64,000 nucleotides of DNA from Marasmius tenuissimus (Eukaryota; Basidiomycota; Agaricomycetes; Agaricales; Marasmiaceae), in assembly GCA_029532415.1 (NCBI GenBank), contig JAQOTA010000047.1, positions 3,286,001 to 3,350,000 on the forward strand, given 5' to 3'. Positions within the stretch are counted from its first letter, which is position 1. Each line of letters starts with the position of its first letter. The notes under the pieces were generated by a model. The model was not told the DNA's origin, did not search any database, and saw only the letters and a program-made list of their open reading frames with translations. This document shows, one piece after another, positions 36,671 through 48,821 of the stretch. A program made the translations under genes and the position numbers.

Positions 36671-36889
36671 TTACGAGGTGCGACCTAATTGAACTGAATT
36701 AGCATTATTGAATAGAGGAATTGTATTGAATTCATTCACTGGCTGGCTATTCTTGACTGTAATACACTTGTCCTTCCTCCGTGCCGTACACCGTTTGCAA
36801 GTTTTCATGTCTATGCCATTACCCTTCTCCGTGAAGGCTGACAATGCCTTGGACGTTCTGCAGCTAGCACAGTACTGCAACGTATCCAT
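36671..36889 (-). CDS. Small zinc-ribbon-like frame
   Basis: From ATG 36889 the frame reads MDTLQYCASCRTSKALSAF and then MKTCKRCTARRKDK, a Cys-x2-Cys ... Cys-x2-Cys pair spaced like a zinc ribbon, ending at 36671. An acceptor-like TTTTCTTCACAG lies just before the start, so this may be an internal exon; alternatively the frame continues up to an ATG near 36940 with a hydrophobic leader. Short Cys-knuckle proteins of this style occur near fungal mobile elements, but I cannot name a family. Confidence 0.45.
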   Translation of the reverse strand: MDTLQYCASCRTSKALSAFTEKGNGIDMKTCKRCTARRKDKCITVKNSQPVNEFNTIPLFNNANSVQLGRTS

Positions 36890-36949
36890 TTGTTGCTGTG
36901 AAGAAAAGAAGAGAGAAAATAGAAACAGCCACATGATCATCGATGGCGC

Positions 36950-37726
36950 AATGCCCGACTTCAGCTACATAAGTATTCACTATATTTGGAGGTCCCCGCT
37001 CTGCAGAATCTGAATGCATCTACAGACTCCAAAGACTGGAAAATGTAATCATTGAGTTGGCAGTGTACTTGTAATCCTTTATGAGCTAAAGTTTCATGCA
37101 GACTATATATTATATTAGAGTCATCAGCGAGTTAAGACTCCTCGAGAGGCGCAGGGCAGTACAGGCTGCTCAGTATGGCTGTCTGGTGAACATGCCTGGA
37201 AATCTGCTGGGTGGATAACATTTTCTGGAATTTCTGCAGGCAGCAGTCTTTGTCGGAAATTTTGATTGCCGCTCATGATGCCTTATCAGGGCCATTAGAC
37301 ACGATTAGGGCATGTGCTCTAATGGTCTTATGTACTCTATTTGGCAATAATGAACACTCTATAAGCGCTTATAACCGAAGATGAAGTTATGATAAGGGAT
37401 CATAAGAGACATTGTCTTTGTTTTCTTCTGGGAATTTTCGCGATCTGAGTGATGGGCTATGTTCTAGGACCATCTTCAAGCAATTTTGGAGCATTGGGAG
37501 ACTGGAGGATGCAATGTGCACGAGAAATGGCCAGAAAAGTTGGTGTCCCCTCATAACGTACAAATAGATGGGCATTTGATGCTGATAAGATACAAATAGA
37601 GCCGGTGACAGTGGCTCTGGTTGCCTCTTACGGTACCTAATGGACCCTTTTGGATGCTGATTTTCCTTTATTAGGACTGATAACGGAAAAATGGCTTATC
37701 AGCTGAAATGAAAATTTCTGACGTTG
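36950..37726. other. No supported gene, CpG-poor
   Basis: Short frames only. Just downstream lies a decayed copy of the MITE found intact at 44.5 kb. Confidence 0.4.
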
Positions 37727-37907
37727 CCTGCTGTCATTCTCCCCACTCATCTACTCCAAGCCTCTGTTGACACAAAAGTGGCATACAAACTTTTGTTTTT
37801 TGTCTCAGGTCACTCAGGAAATTTGCCTGCCACACAAATGTTTCCTAGCAAGTTTTTTGGTCACACAAGAAACCTCATACAAATTGATTGAAACAGATCA
37901 GTAGTTG
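37727..37907. repeat. Decayed partial copy of the 44.5-kb MITE
   Basis: This segment aligns with 44718..44902, including the right terminal CAGATCAGTA versus TAGGTCAGTA. The left end is missing. Every CpG in the compared part of the 44-kb copy is TpG or CpA here (for example cccgtcgacacg versus ctctgttgacac). Confidence 0.8.
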
Positions 37908-38149
37908 AGTCAGTGATACTCCAATGCCCGATAGCACAAATGGGCTTGATGCCGGTATTTATATATTGCAGTATAGATTGCTTCAAGCTCATGTACAGCC
38001 TCCTTTTCCTAGTGCTACTACAAATGTAAGGATGCTATTCAAACATGGATGAGGGTTGATAGGAAGTGTCCCACAACTGCAGAAAGTACCATCATGCCAG
38101 TCTCAATACACTTGAGGCTGTGACAATGTTGACTGGGGTAATGTGAGGT

Positions 38150-38310
38150 TTGGTAATAGTGGTGGTGGTGCTTGTGGTGATGACAATGCTTGGGAGATGT
38201 GTTGTGAATTTCACACCACGCAAGGTGAATAATGGATGTAGTAAGGTAAAGTAAAATATATGCCAGAAGCTAAAATAGCAATCAATTGAGCTTTTGTTTC
38301 AGTTCTAGCA
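38150..38310. repeat. Dispersed repeat, CpG-depleted copy
   Basis: It aligns with about 42425-42590: ggtggtggtgcttgtggt matches ggtggtggtgctcgtggt and continues through atatatgccagaag and caatcaatt/cagagct. Most CpG sites of the 42-kb copy are TpG or CpA here. Confidence 0.75.
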
Positions 38311-38690
38311 AAGGTATTATTTGGCAAGACATGCTATCTGGCAATGGAGTATCACACCCTGGTGGAGCCTGTCCTGTGGCCTCATCCTCTACATCAACAA
38401 CTGTATCTGCACTCAAATTGCCTGGGGGCTCCAAGATCAAGATCAAATTTGAGAGTTTTATGCCTAGAGCTTGGAGGTATGAGCAATACTAGTGGTACAT
38501 GTAGATTACACCAATCACATACTACAGAGCTCAATCTGTTCAGCAAAGAACTAATTTGTGAATGGTCAGATGAGTTCCAGAGCCAAACATTTGTTTTTTG
38601 CCGCTAACAGACCCATAAATGTAATTTCGGGTACATCTCCAGCTATTCAATGCACGAAACCAAAGATGTGTTCCAAGTAACATGAGACTG

Positions 38691-39920
38691 TCACCTATTG
38701 CTACCATGTGCTGAAACATACTCAGGAGGCGCCTCATCTGCAGCTTCCATCCGTTCCATCCTCTGCACCAACATCCGTATCTGTGCTTGTATAGCCTGAT
38801 AACTAACTTGGTTGATTGGTCCATTTCGGTCCTCAGGAGAAGGCCCTCCCACCCCTCCGCCTGGCTCAAAGTTGGATTCTTGAGAATCAAGGAGTTGATC
38901 ACCTCCCGTGTGTTCAATCTGACGATCAGAGTCCTCACCCCCCTCTTGAGTTGAGGTAGGTGTGGGTGTGGGTGGTTTCCCTTTCAGGTAGGGGTCTAAT
39001 CTGGGTGGGGGCAGAGAGAGAGGACGTGGTATTATTTGATCTTCCAACTCATGTAGCCGCTGACCTGTAAAGAAGTTCATGAGCTTGAGGCCAGCATAGG
39101 TGAGCCTTTGCTTACCACGTTTCCATCGGAACAAGAGGAATACGGTGAGGATGATAATAAAGCCGACACCTCCAACGGCACAGCCAATAACCGCTGCCCG
39201 GGAGTCATTGACACTGGATATAATTTGAAGAAATGGTGTAGGAGTCGGTGAGCAACAGGACGACTGCACCTACCCATCAGACGCTCGACGTGTCAAATTC
39301 AAACCTGAAAATCCCGGTGGCTGCACAGTAATTCTATCTGGGGAATCCGAGCCTGTAGTCGGAAGGGTAGCCATTATCCCTGAAAAACCATTGTGATAGA
39401 CCCTATGAAACCAATCACTGTTTATCAGCACATTTATTGGTTCTTAGCTTGTAGACACATACGGCGGGGATGTCGCTGATACAGGGGGTTGAACCATGGT
39501 AATCTCGATGTGGGGGTCAATCACACTAAGCGAAACTCGAGCTCCAGCATGCTCCCTAAAAGGAACACAATTTGAGAGTGAGAACCAATCCAAATGTTAT
39601 ACCGTGAACATGACTTGCCTCTCGCATTGTTTCTCATCGACCGATGTGAGTGCAAAGGTCTCCACAACACCCGGTCCAATGTATTTCAGATCGAGTCTTC
39701 GTGACCCAATATTGTTTTCATCGCGGACCCAAGTAGTAATAGTTTGGGGCTGGATGGTGGTGATTGTACGTGGTTGCTGCTGGCTAAAGTGGATGGCCCG
39801 CAGTCTGCAAGGGAAGTTTGCTAACAAGAGGAAGTGCAACAAAGGTGAACTGTGGGTAGGTAATTCATCAGTGTTCCTCCAAAGCTGCATTGGATATTCT
39901 ACAAACAACTGGAGTTTCAT
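38691..39920 (-). CDS. Copy E: surface-protein family, PPxY tail, one unresolved splice junction
   Basis: The first exon is 14 bases (39907..39920, encoding MKLQ plus two bases), followed by a 57-base intron and exon 2 from 39849. The signal peptide core is PLLHFLLLANF; the ectodomain includes TITTIQPQTITTWVRD. At the end of exon 2 the frame meets TAA (MFTV-stop); the best donor (GTATAA) and the best acceptor (TCGCTTAG) do not share a phase. Further exons are VIDPHIEITMVQPP, IMATLPTTGSDSP, a membrane segment (AAVIGCAVGGVGFIIILTVF) and a tail with MQRMERMEAA and PPEY (about 38706-38717), ending at 38691. It is either a gene with an unusual junction or a recently broken copy. It lies at the edge of the CpG-poor block. 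Confidence 0.6.
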
Positions 39921-40746
39921 CCTGATTCTCCGCCTGTTTGAGTGGGGGGAGGAAGAAAGAAGAACTGCTTGTAAATCCTCGAGGGTCGCCCATATAAGTT
40001 ATCATTGAGGGAGATTGATCTGATCTGATGGTTGTCACATTGCAGATGATGTGGCATCTTTGGCGGAAGAACAATTTGCCCAAGACTCAAGAGACCCACA
40101 AATAAAAGGGTTTTTTTGGCACAGCAAGGGTAGCAACAGAGTGATGACGTCACCAAATTCATAGCCCATCGTTATTTTTGGTTAGGACAAGGCAATGAAA
40201 GTGAACTGAGCACAAGTCTGATGACCACACCTGTGAGATATGCCCAGAGGAGATTAATTGAGTCGAAGGAATGAAATACAGCACTCATCATAGGTGGCAA
40301 ATGTGTAGGCTTCCCACTCAATAGTACTTGTTGACAGAGCAGGATAACCAGTATAATAATAAACTAGCAAGAGAGTTCAATGGTCATGGGTAAAGAAGAG
40401 TTGACTCTGTGACTTGTTTTTTTCCCCCATGAAAACGAGTAAACGCAGACTTGTAACTATTACTCAACCTCACATATGACAATTTGAGCTCGCTAATGGG
40501 TGTATGTTAGCATGAGGGCTCAACCGAGAAGACCAGTTAGGACCCAACCCCAAATCTAGTGCATGCATAGCAGTCGAATAACGAGTCGCGCTACTAGACT
40601 GACTTATAGATCACCGACTCATGCACCTATCCGAGGGGACCCTTGTGGCGCGTCAGTACATGAGTTTCTCCGAGACCTCTACTCATGATACCCACTATCA
40701 GCTTAATCAATAAGAAATACAACGCGACGAGTCTGCCAGGTATCTA
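39921..40746. other. Upstream region of E and 3' flank of the F-box gene
   Basis: No gene is seen. A palindromic TGACGTCA (cAMP-response-type site) occurs at about 40144-40151; its relevance is unknown. Confidence 0.4.
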
Positions 40747-42024
40747 CTACCTAATTGGTTTCGAAATAACCACCTTCCTCAAACCCATTGTCCCGTGCTC
40801 CATCTCCTCCGACCACAATATCCACTGGGAAAAATCCTTGTGAATGTCGCCTATATCGCTGTTTAGGGGTGCACAAAACTCCAACACATCCAATTGACAG
40901 CCCGATCTTGCTATCAGACCCATTATTATCGAAATATCAAACGACTGTTCGCTCCTGTCGGGATCGGGGCGGATGACGAGCGCCTTGAGCTCGGGAAGTA
41001 CGAAGAAGTCGAGTATCGACGTATGAGCCAGCGGGATTGTCAAACCCTCAAGCTTGTCGAGCCTCAACACCGTTGTGGACGGCGGAAGGGGTATTTCGGG
41101 AAGAATCGCTCTCTCTACGTCGCAAACCCGCAACCCCGACTTTGCATATTCCAACCAATTGAAGAGTGAGCTTATGCCACAAGCTTCAATAATTATATGC
41201 GCCAGATGCACGAAAGATGCGGATTCAAGACTTCGTTCCATTACGCCACTGGTAGGAGGAAGCACGGAGAGCCGCAGTGTGGTCAGGGAAGGTGAGTCGT
41301 TGAGGTTGATGAGACGGTGAAGGAAGATGATTTGATAGAGTTTGTACCATCTTTGTTTTTGTTTTTCGTTGGTTAGGAATCTCGCAGAAAGGTTTTCGAG
41401 GGAAGGGAGGTGGAAGGGACCGGATTCTCTTAATATGTTGATGGCACCTCCTGAAATGTGAAGCGTCAAGTTCAGCGACTTCCAACGGTTACGATGCTCC
41501 AGGAGGGTATTGAATAGGGTAGTGCTGCTTGTATTCGGCAAATCGTGTCCGTTGGGGGTGATAGGGAGGATCTCAGGATCGGAGAAGCGAATGTCTAAAG
41601 GTAGATCATTGGATCGAGAGAGTTGGATGGATAGAGCTTGAGAAACTTGTTCTGCGGTTCGATGTTGCTTAACTTTGCCAAAGTCTATTTCTATGGACGT
41701 CCACTGTCGTGGTTCGCTCATGGCGAGGTCGTGCCAGCGGGTGCAGACCTGAACTAGATCGTGGGGTCTACCGAACAATCGTGTATATTCGTAGAATATA
41801 CTGGACCAGATCTCATTCGGGATTCGGGCGATTAGAGTGTTTTCAGAAGCTAATAGATGCGGGGCTAGTGATCAGTCACTTTGACGGCTTGAACAAACAC
41901 GCTTTGACTGACCTTGGTGATTCTCCAACGGCCTGCACATTTCATATGCCTGAGAAAGAGAAGATTTCCCAGGACAATCTTCGAAGGACGCCAAGTCGGA
42001 CTGCGGTTGCGGTTGCGTGGTCAT
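40747..42024 (-). CDS. F-box/leucine-rich protein
   Basis: Exons complement(40747..41849, 41913..42024) total 1215 bases, giving 404 residues. The intron (63 bases) starts GTCAGT and ends CTATTAG. After a Gln/Pro-rich start (MTTQPQPQ), the F-box is at about residues 44-77: IPNEIWSSIFYEYTRLFG, then VCTRWHDLA and the agaricomycete-typical PRQWTSIEI. The remainder has LRR-like strands (WKSLNLTLHISGG, LPSLENLSARF, PSLTTLRLSVLPP, LPELKALVIRPD). F-box proteins recruit substrates to SCF ubiquitin ligases through Skp1. Expanded F-box families of this form are typical of agaricomycetes. The substrate is unknown. The ATG at 42024 was chosen as the only in-frame start upstream of a clean donor. Confidence 0.8.
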
Positions 42025-42229
42025 CGTGGTGAGTGGTCAAGAGCAGTTGACCCCAGGTTTACATATCAATCAACCCGGTCTCCGCGGATGTTCGTAAATT
42101 CTCAGCTCCTGGACTTAGCTTGCACTATGAGTATTCGAGAGGGGTTTGAATGATGAAAACCATAACCAATCGAGTTACGTATGTATACCCAGTAGATTTA
42201 ACAACTTGAGAGTTTCGATCCTGCCTTCT

Positions 42230-44505
42230 CTCGGTGCCAGCACTAATTTTTGTCTCCTCAACCGTGACAAGACCCATAACTCTGAGGTCGTTCTTCATTG
42301 ATCAGCGCGAGATTAGAGTGGGTATTAGCTCGGCCACACCGACTGCAATGACCACGACATGCTTCCCAATCAAACCGGTGACGACAATGATGGCAACGAC
42401 GATGGCGGTTTGGACTGTGACGATGTTGATGAGGATGGTGGTGATGGTGGTGGTGGTGGTGCTCGTGGTGATGACGATGTTCGGGAAATGCGTTGCGAAT
42501 TTTACACCAAGCGAGGTGGATTGTGGATGTAGCGAAGTAGAATATATGCCAGAAGAATAAGTAGGCAATCAATAGAGCTATTATTTGAGTGTTTTAACGG
42601 AAATATTATCGGGCAAGGCGGTCGTCAATATGAACACGTACCCAGACCTATTGGAATAACTGTCGGTATTTCGTCCATACCTGGACATCCGCTCTGAGGA
42701 CACGTGGAGTCTAAGAACGTAGAGATGGTGTGGTTGGCTAGCGCGTTCGGGATAACACCCATTTTGAGTCGTTCAGAATCTCGTTAGGAGGGATTAAGGT
42801 CGAAGTTTGCAGGGAAATGGAACTGATGATTCTGGGGGACGACAGTATGAGGGACCTTTCTTCTCTGACTTGAGCTGCTCCCTATAAGTGAATTGCTAGA
42901 GAAATAGAAGTGATGGAATGACCCCGGATCTTTCTTGGTGTGTCTGCGGGATATCAGCTGGTTCCTCATACTTTATACTTTACCGTTGCCTGGGTTCATT
43001 GAATGACATATAGATTGAACTGTCAGTACTAAATCGAAAACTAAATCGGACATTGAGAGGACGATTGAAGCCTAGTCTCCAGATTAGTACCGTCGCGTGT
43101 CGCGTGGGCAGTGACTCCGTTCAAGTGCTGTGCACGAGGCTGGATGGGTGTAGAGATCCCAGGGCGGTATCGACTGATCAGGGTCCAATGCCAAGAAGCC
43201 AAGGTCGAAGATGAGGATTACAACTTTCAAGTCCATTTTACAGATGACAATGACATTTTCTCCCACCGCTTCGGGCTCGTGAGCGTAAGTAAGGCCCCAC
43301 AGAGAAAGACTGCAGCCTGCAAGCGGGAATTCGTTACTGAGAGACATTGAAGGCCAAGTCCCCAACCCAACCGATCAAGATTCCTGTCGATGAGAAAAAC
43401 GAGGCGTTTATAGTAGATCTAGGCTGGGCTTGATTGTGCTGGTAAAGGGGCCGCAGCTTCAGGTCGGAACATACCGTATTAACCGCAGTATACCTCGGTT
43501 ATGGGATAAGGGGCATTGATGGGATTGAAAGGCCGGTACTGACAGGAACCACAAGAGGAGGTATACGAAGCAGTCTGCGGGCGTTGTGGGTCCAGGATTA
43601 GTATAATAGAGTTGGAGTCAGAAGGGGACCTCGGCGATGTTGCCGTTTCTGATGCTGGCTTTGGCATTTGCCGGAGGCAGTGCAGAGAGCACTGAGCAGG
43701 AGTCGGGACCGTGCGTCATCAGATCTCTTTTCTCGTCGTCCACATCAACCACGATGCCCTCAAAACCGTCCACAGAATGCCGTCTGTTGAGCACAGTTGG
43801 AACTCATCTTCGTTTGTTTTCTTTTGTGGCGATGAGTTTGGCGGAGAACATCGGCTACAAAGACATCCGTTCCGCCAATGGTAGGGAAAGGAATTTGATG
43901 GTGCGTCTCTTGAATTTTTCATGGAGGGATGTTTGGTGCTTAAGGCTGGCAAATCCGTAGTAGAAATTTGCGGAGTATGGCCGGTACTGCCCTGTGCATT
44001 GAGCTGGACCGTGTCTTCAGATGCTGCAGGATAGCTTGTTCTCACCTGGTCCAGATGGATATCCAGTTATGAAAGCAAGCAAGCGTTCGACATTGACGGG
44101 GATCTTGCACGTATGACGCTGTTCAGTGACGACCGCTTTTCAATTCATTGTTCCATCGACAACATCGGCGTATAACCTCCCCTTGGTCCTCTTTCGACTC
44201 TCGTTCCTCGTCAAAATGAATTCCGACCATCACTGCCCTTCACTATTATCCCTTGTCACTCTCAACTAAGTTGCGAGTATGTTGCCCTGCTCTCGACGCT
44301 TCCTCTCATAGTCGACCGCCCGCGGAACCTTTCATCGCTCAAGCGTGTAGCACCCTGGCTACTTGGGTCGTGTTCGTCAACCTGTGCCCCCTATTCCCGA
44401 ACTCGGCCTATTCATGATCGTGAACCCACCCTTCCCGTCCCCCTCTTGATCACCATTGGAGCGTGATGTCGAGCAGTCGGGGCCGACACCACAGATAGAG
44501 CCTCT
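42230..44505. other. Several unassigned frames on the minus strand; possible decayed genes
   Basis: Minus 42302..42568 is Thr-rich and then strongly hydrophobic (VAIIVVTGLIG, VVVIAVGVAELI), like the end of a membrane protein. Minus 43084..43350 opens MSLSNEFPLAGCSL and continues LIFDLGFLALDPDQ. Minus 43479..44045 contains VVDVDDEKRDLMTHG in one frame and SSCGSCQYRPFNPIN in another. None could be spliced into one protein or matched to a family. About 42425-42590 is the CpG-rich counterpart of the repeat at 38150. Confidence 0.3.
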
Positions 44506-44510
44506 CGATA

Positions 44511-44900
44511 CTGACCTATTTCATTCAATTCGTATATCACACGTCACAGCCCTCTCCGCATACGAAAATTTTTCGTATGGTCACGTAGTCACAGGGGGGT
44601 CATACGAAATGTCCCGGTATGTGACAAAACTTGCAGTAAGCCTAAAAAGCCAAGGAATGACCCCTTTTGGGATTTTTTTGCCCAAGTCGGGTGTTTTCTG
44701 TGAATTACCATGGACGGTAGCCTCGCCTGCCGCCATTCTCCCCACTCATTCACCCCAAGCCCCCGTCGACACGAAAGTGGCGTACAAACTTTCATTTTTG
44801 TCACAGGTCACTCGGAGGAATTTGCCTGCCATACGAATGTTCCCCAGCAAATTTTTTTGTCACACACAAAACCCCATACGAATTGATTAAAATAGGTCAG
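44511..44900. mobile_element. Stowaway/mariner-type MITE
   Basis: 390 bases flanked by TA (44509-44510 and 44901-44902). The TIRs are about 25 bases: left CTGACCTATTTCATTCAATT, right its complement with two differences. The TIR shares the core TCAATTCG with the MITE in copy C, so they may be one family. It contains a near-perfect palindrome, CATACGAAAA-TTT-TTCGTATG, near 44570. No coding capacity is seen. Confidence 0.8.
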
Positions 44901-44902
44901 TA

Positions 44903-46227
44903 CCTCTCCTACGTTCAATTACTCCCGGATCGTCCCCACCTACGTTTGGTCATCCTCTACCGGCACCGACCATTGCATCCCCAGAATTTCAGATCGTTAT
45001 TCGTGTCTATCTCCGTGATAGGCCTATCCGTACGACCAGGTCATCACTACCAGGCGTAACTCAGGTATATTCCCGCTCACATTGCGGCTCCTCCACCCAA
45101 GCCCTCATTGTCCAATACGACCAACACCAGGAATAACAACCGAGGATCAACCACTTAGTCCATAGGAGCGATAACCTTATTATAATCCAGGGTACTAACC
45201 ATATTCAGTATTGCTTCGTGAAATAGAATCCGAGTATGACTCGGATTATCCCTTTGTCTGTGTTGGTTTGGGCGCAAGCTTTCGGAAACGCATCCAGAAC
45301 GGGACTGTCGAGCTCAGAGTGGGAAGTAAGAAGAAATTGGGCTCTGGTGAATATGATTGCAATGATGGTCATCCGCTTGGTGAAGGGGAAACGGGTGAGG
45401 ATGACAGTGATAGCAGGGACGGGGACAATGAGGACGCTGGGAGGAATGGTGGCGATAGTAGCAGGGCACCGGCCCAGAGTGCCAGCACGGTTGGTGCTAC
45501 GAGGGCGAAGGGAACAGTTCATAAGAGGAAGTCAGTTTCTTCCTCCAACGTGAGTAATCACATCATCTGCTGTTTGTATGCGTATCCCAACGCTGCCAAC
45601 CCTCCCGTTTGGTGGCTTCTCTTCATTCGGTCGCGTTTAACCCAACCTTAACCACCGTCGCACCTCACGGCCCACAATCTACCCGACGTTTTATTGACTC
45701 TCCCTCCCCTCACGATACCTTTACTTCACACTTTCAAACCCTCTGAGCCCCCCTTCGAGACACCGCCCAACTCATACCGATATCGAGTTATCTTTTCATA
45801 CTGGATGCCAATTTCGGAGCATGATTGACTTTTCTTTACCCGTTGTCACCAAGTCTCAGTAACTCGCAGATGATTTGCTAGCGCTATATATCCCCCATCG
45901 CCGAATAAAAACCCTTTAGTCTATCGGATGCTCACTGGACTGGGTACTATCCCAACCTTACGACCCGTATGCCTTATTGGAAACCATACTCTCTTCGACT
46001 GTACGGGACGCTACCAACGATCGAAAAGCTGTCGCGGGGCGTTTGTTATGTATAGCTCACCATCGACCTTGGTCGACAAATCGTGAGTGCCAGACTAGAG
46101 ATCGATATTGTGAGTTCCAAAAATCGATTATTGCAGGAAGACGACTGATAAAAATACATTCACGTACACATACAAGGCAAAGCACTCGATAAGATTCCAA
46201 TGAAAAAGCCGCGGTACTATGGGACTC
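44903..46227. other. No other gene besides the truncated duplicate
   Basis: Apart from 45208..45540 only short frames are present. 45660-46200 shows nothing recognisable. Confidence 0.4.
45208..45540 (+). pseudogene. Truncated duplicate of the 62-kb Pro-rich gene
   Basis: The frame EIESEYDSDYPFVCV ... RKRIQNGTVELRVGSKK ... DSDSRDGDNEDAGR ... KGTVHKRK matches the C-terminal part of the protein at 62061..62939 (EESEYDPDYPYVCA ... RKRIQDWAIKVRAGSK ... DGDSRDGDDEMIGR ... KETVCRRK). The Pro-rich N-terminal half is missing, there is no convincing start, and the stop is lost so the frame runs to 45651. It lies on the opposite strand to its parent. Confidence 0.8.
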
Positions 46228-47701
<1,474 letters not shown>

Positions 47702-48821
47702 ACTACTTGGTAGGCAAGAGGGAGAACTTAAGAAGGAAAGGAGGGCTACCTGTAAAGCTCTAACGGACTCTCTCATATGTATCGAGGGGGCATCGAGTCG
47801 ATGCAATAGTTACAAGATCGTAGGTAGTCCAGCTGATAACTAGGTACAGCAATATTATTCATCGTCCTCGTTGCTCCCGGGAATGGGTGGCTTCGGAAAG
47901 ATAGTTGGTTCTGAAGTTCTCCGAGACCTCTCGACTCTAAGCGGGGACTGATTAGTTCCTTTGGCTATAGGAAGCCTACTAGTCCCCTTCCTTCGAGGTG
48001 TCTCCTGGCTACTCCGTCATTACCTCACCCGTTACAGATAAATATACCTCCGAGAGACTTAATCTAAGATCCCGTCTTTGAACATTGTCTTGGCATCAGA
48101 TATTTCTACTTGAGAAGCTCAGGTTATTTCAACACAAACGGTATCTTCCACCCCTGTTTTCCTCACCCAATCACGCAAACACGAACAAGGCGATAGGGAG
48201 ATCGACGAGCACGTTACAGGACCGACGCATGGCTGAAAGAGTATCTTGAGTAGGGCAAGGTAAGCCGTGCCATAGAGATTGTCGACGAACTGGTCTGTAT
48301 CCTGTTGGGTTAGCAGGAGGTGGCGGTACATTAAAGATGAGGCAAAAATGCAACAGAGGCGTGCAGGCCCAAGGGCGTCAGGAAACGATAATGATGGAGT
48401 CCTTGAACCTTCCTGTTGTTAAGTTAGGCGCGTTCACATCCGCGTGCAAATCGGGACTTCTGATATTACAACGTCCGAAGAGCTGGGTGAGCAGTGCGAT
48501 AGTAGTGGTCTTCAAGGTGTGATCCTCCAGTTTGACCCAGGCGTTGGTTTTTCCTTCGATGATTTTCGAACGAGCCCTTCTTCGCGAGACTAAGAATCAA
48601 GATCTTGGGTGAATGGATGCCCGACCTCACACCTTGAATGTGGGTAGAACGATATCGGTGATATCTTGTCCATAGAATAGAGCTCAGTAGAAATTGGAAC
48701 GACGCTCCTGCCACGAGTCCTAGTCAACTCACAAGCAATGGGCCACTCAAGATACTGACGCCCAGAGCGATTTAATTTCGCATTCAATCGTCATTCAATA
48801 CACTTAGAGTCCTCAGAAATG
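47702..48821. other. No supported gene
   Basis: Upstream region of F, then short overlapping frames without a domain. Confidence 0.4.

Noticed and set aside
42302..42568. Thr-rich membrane protein as a tenth member of the array
   Set aside because: It lacks the TITAF ectodomain, the GGAVGG membrane motif and PPxY; the Thr run comes from a GGT/GAT simple repeat.
43637..43960. Plus-strand frame opening MLPFLMLALAFAGGSAES, which looks like a signal peptide
   Set aside because: The frame has no domain, and the minus strand over the same bases has equally open, protein-like frames. I cannot choose, so no gene is called.
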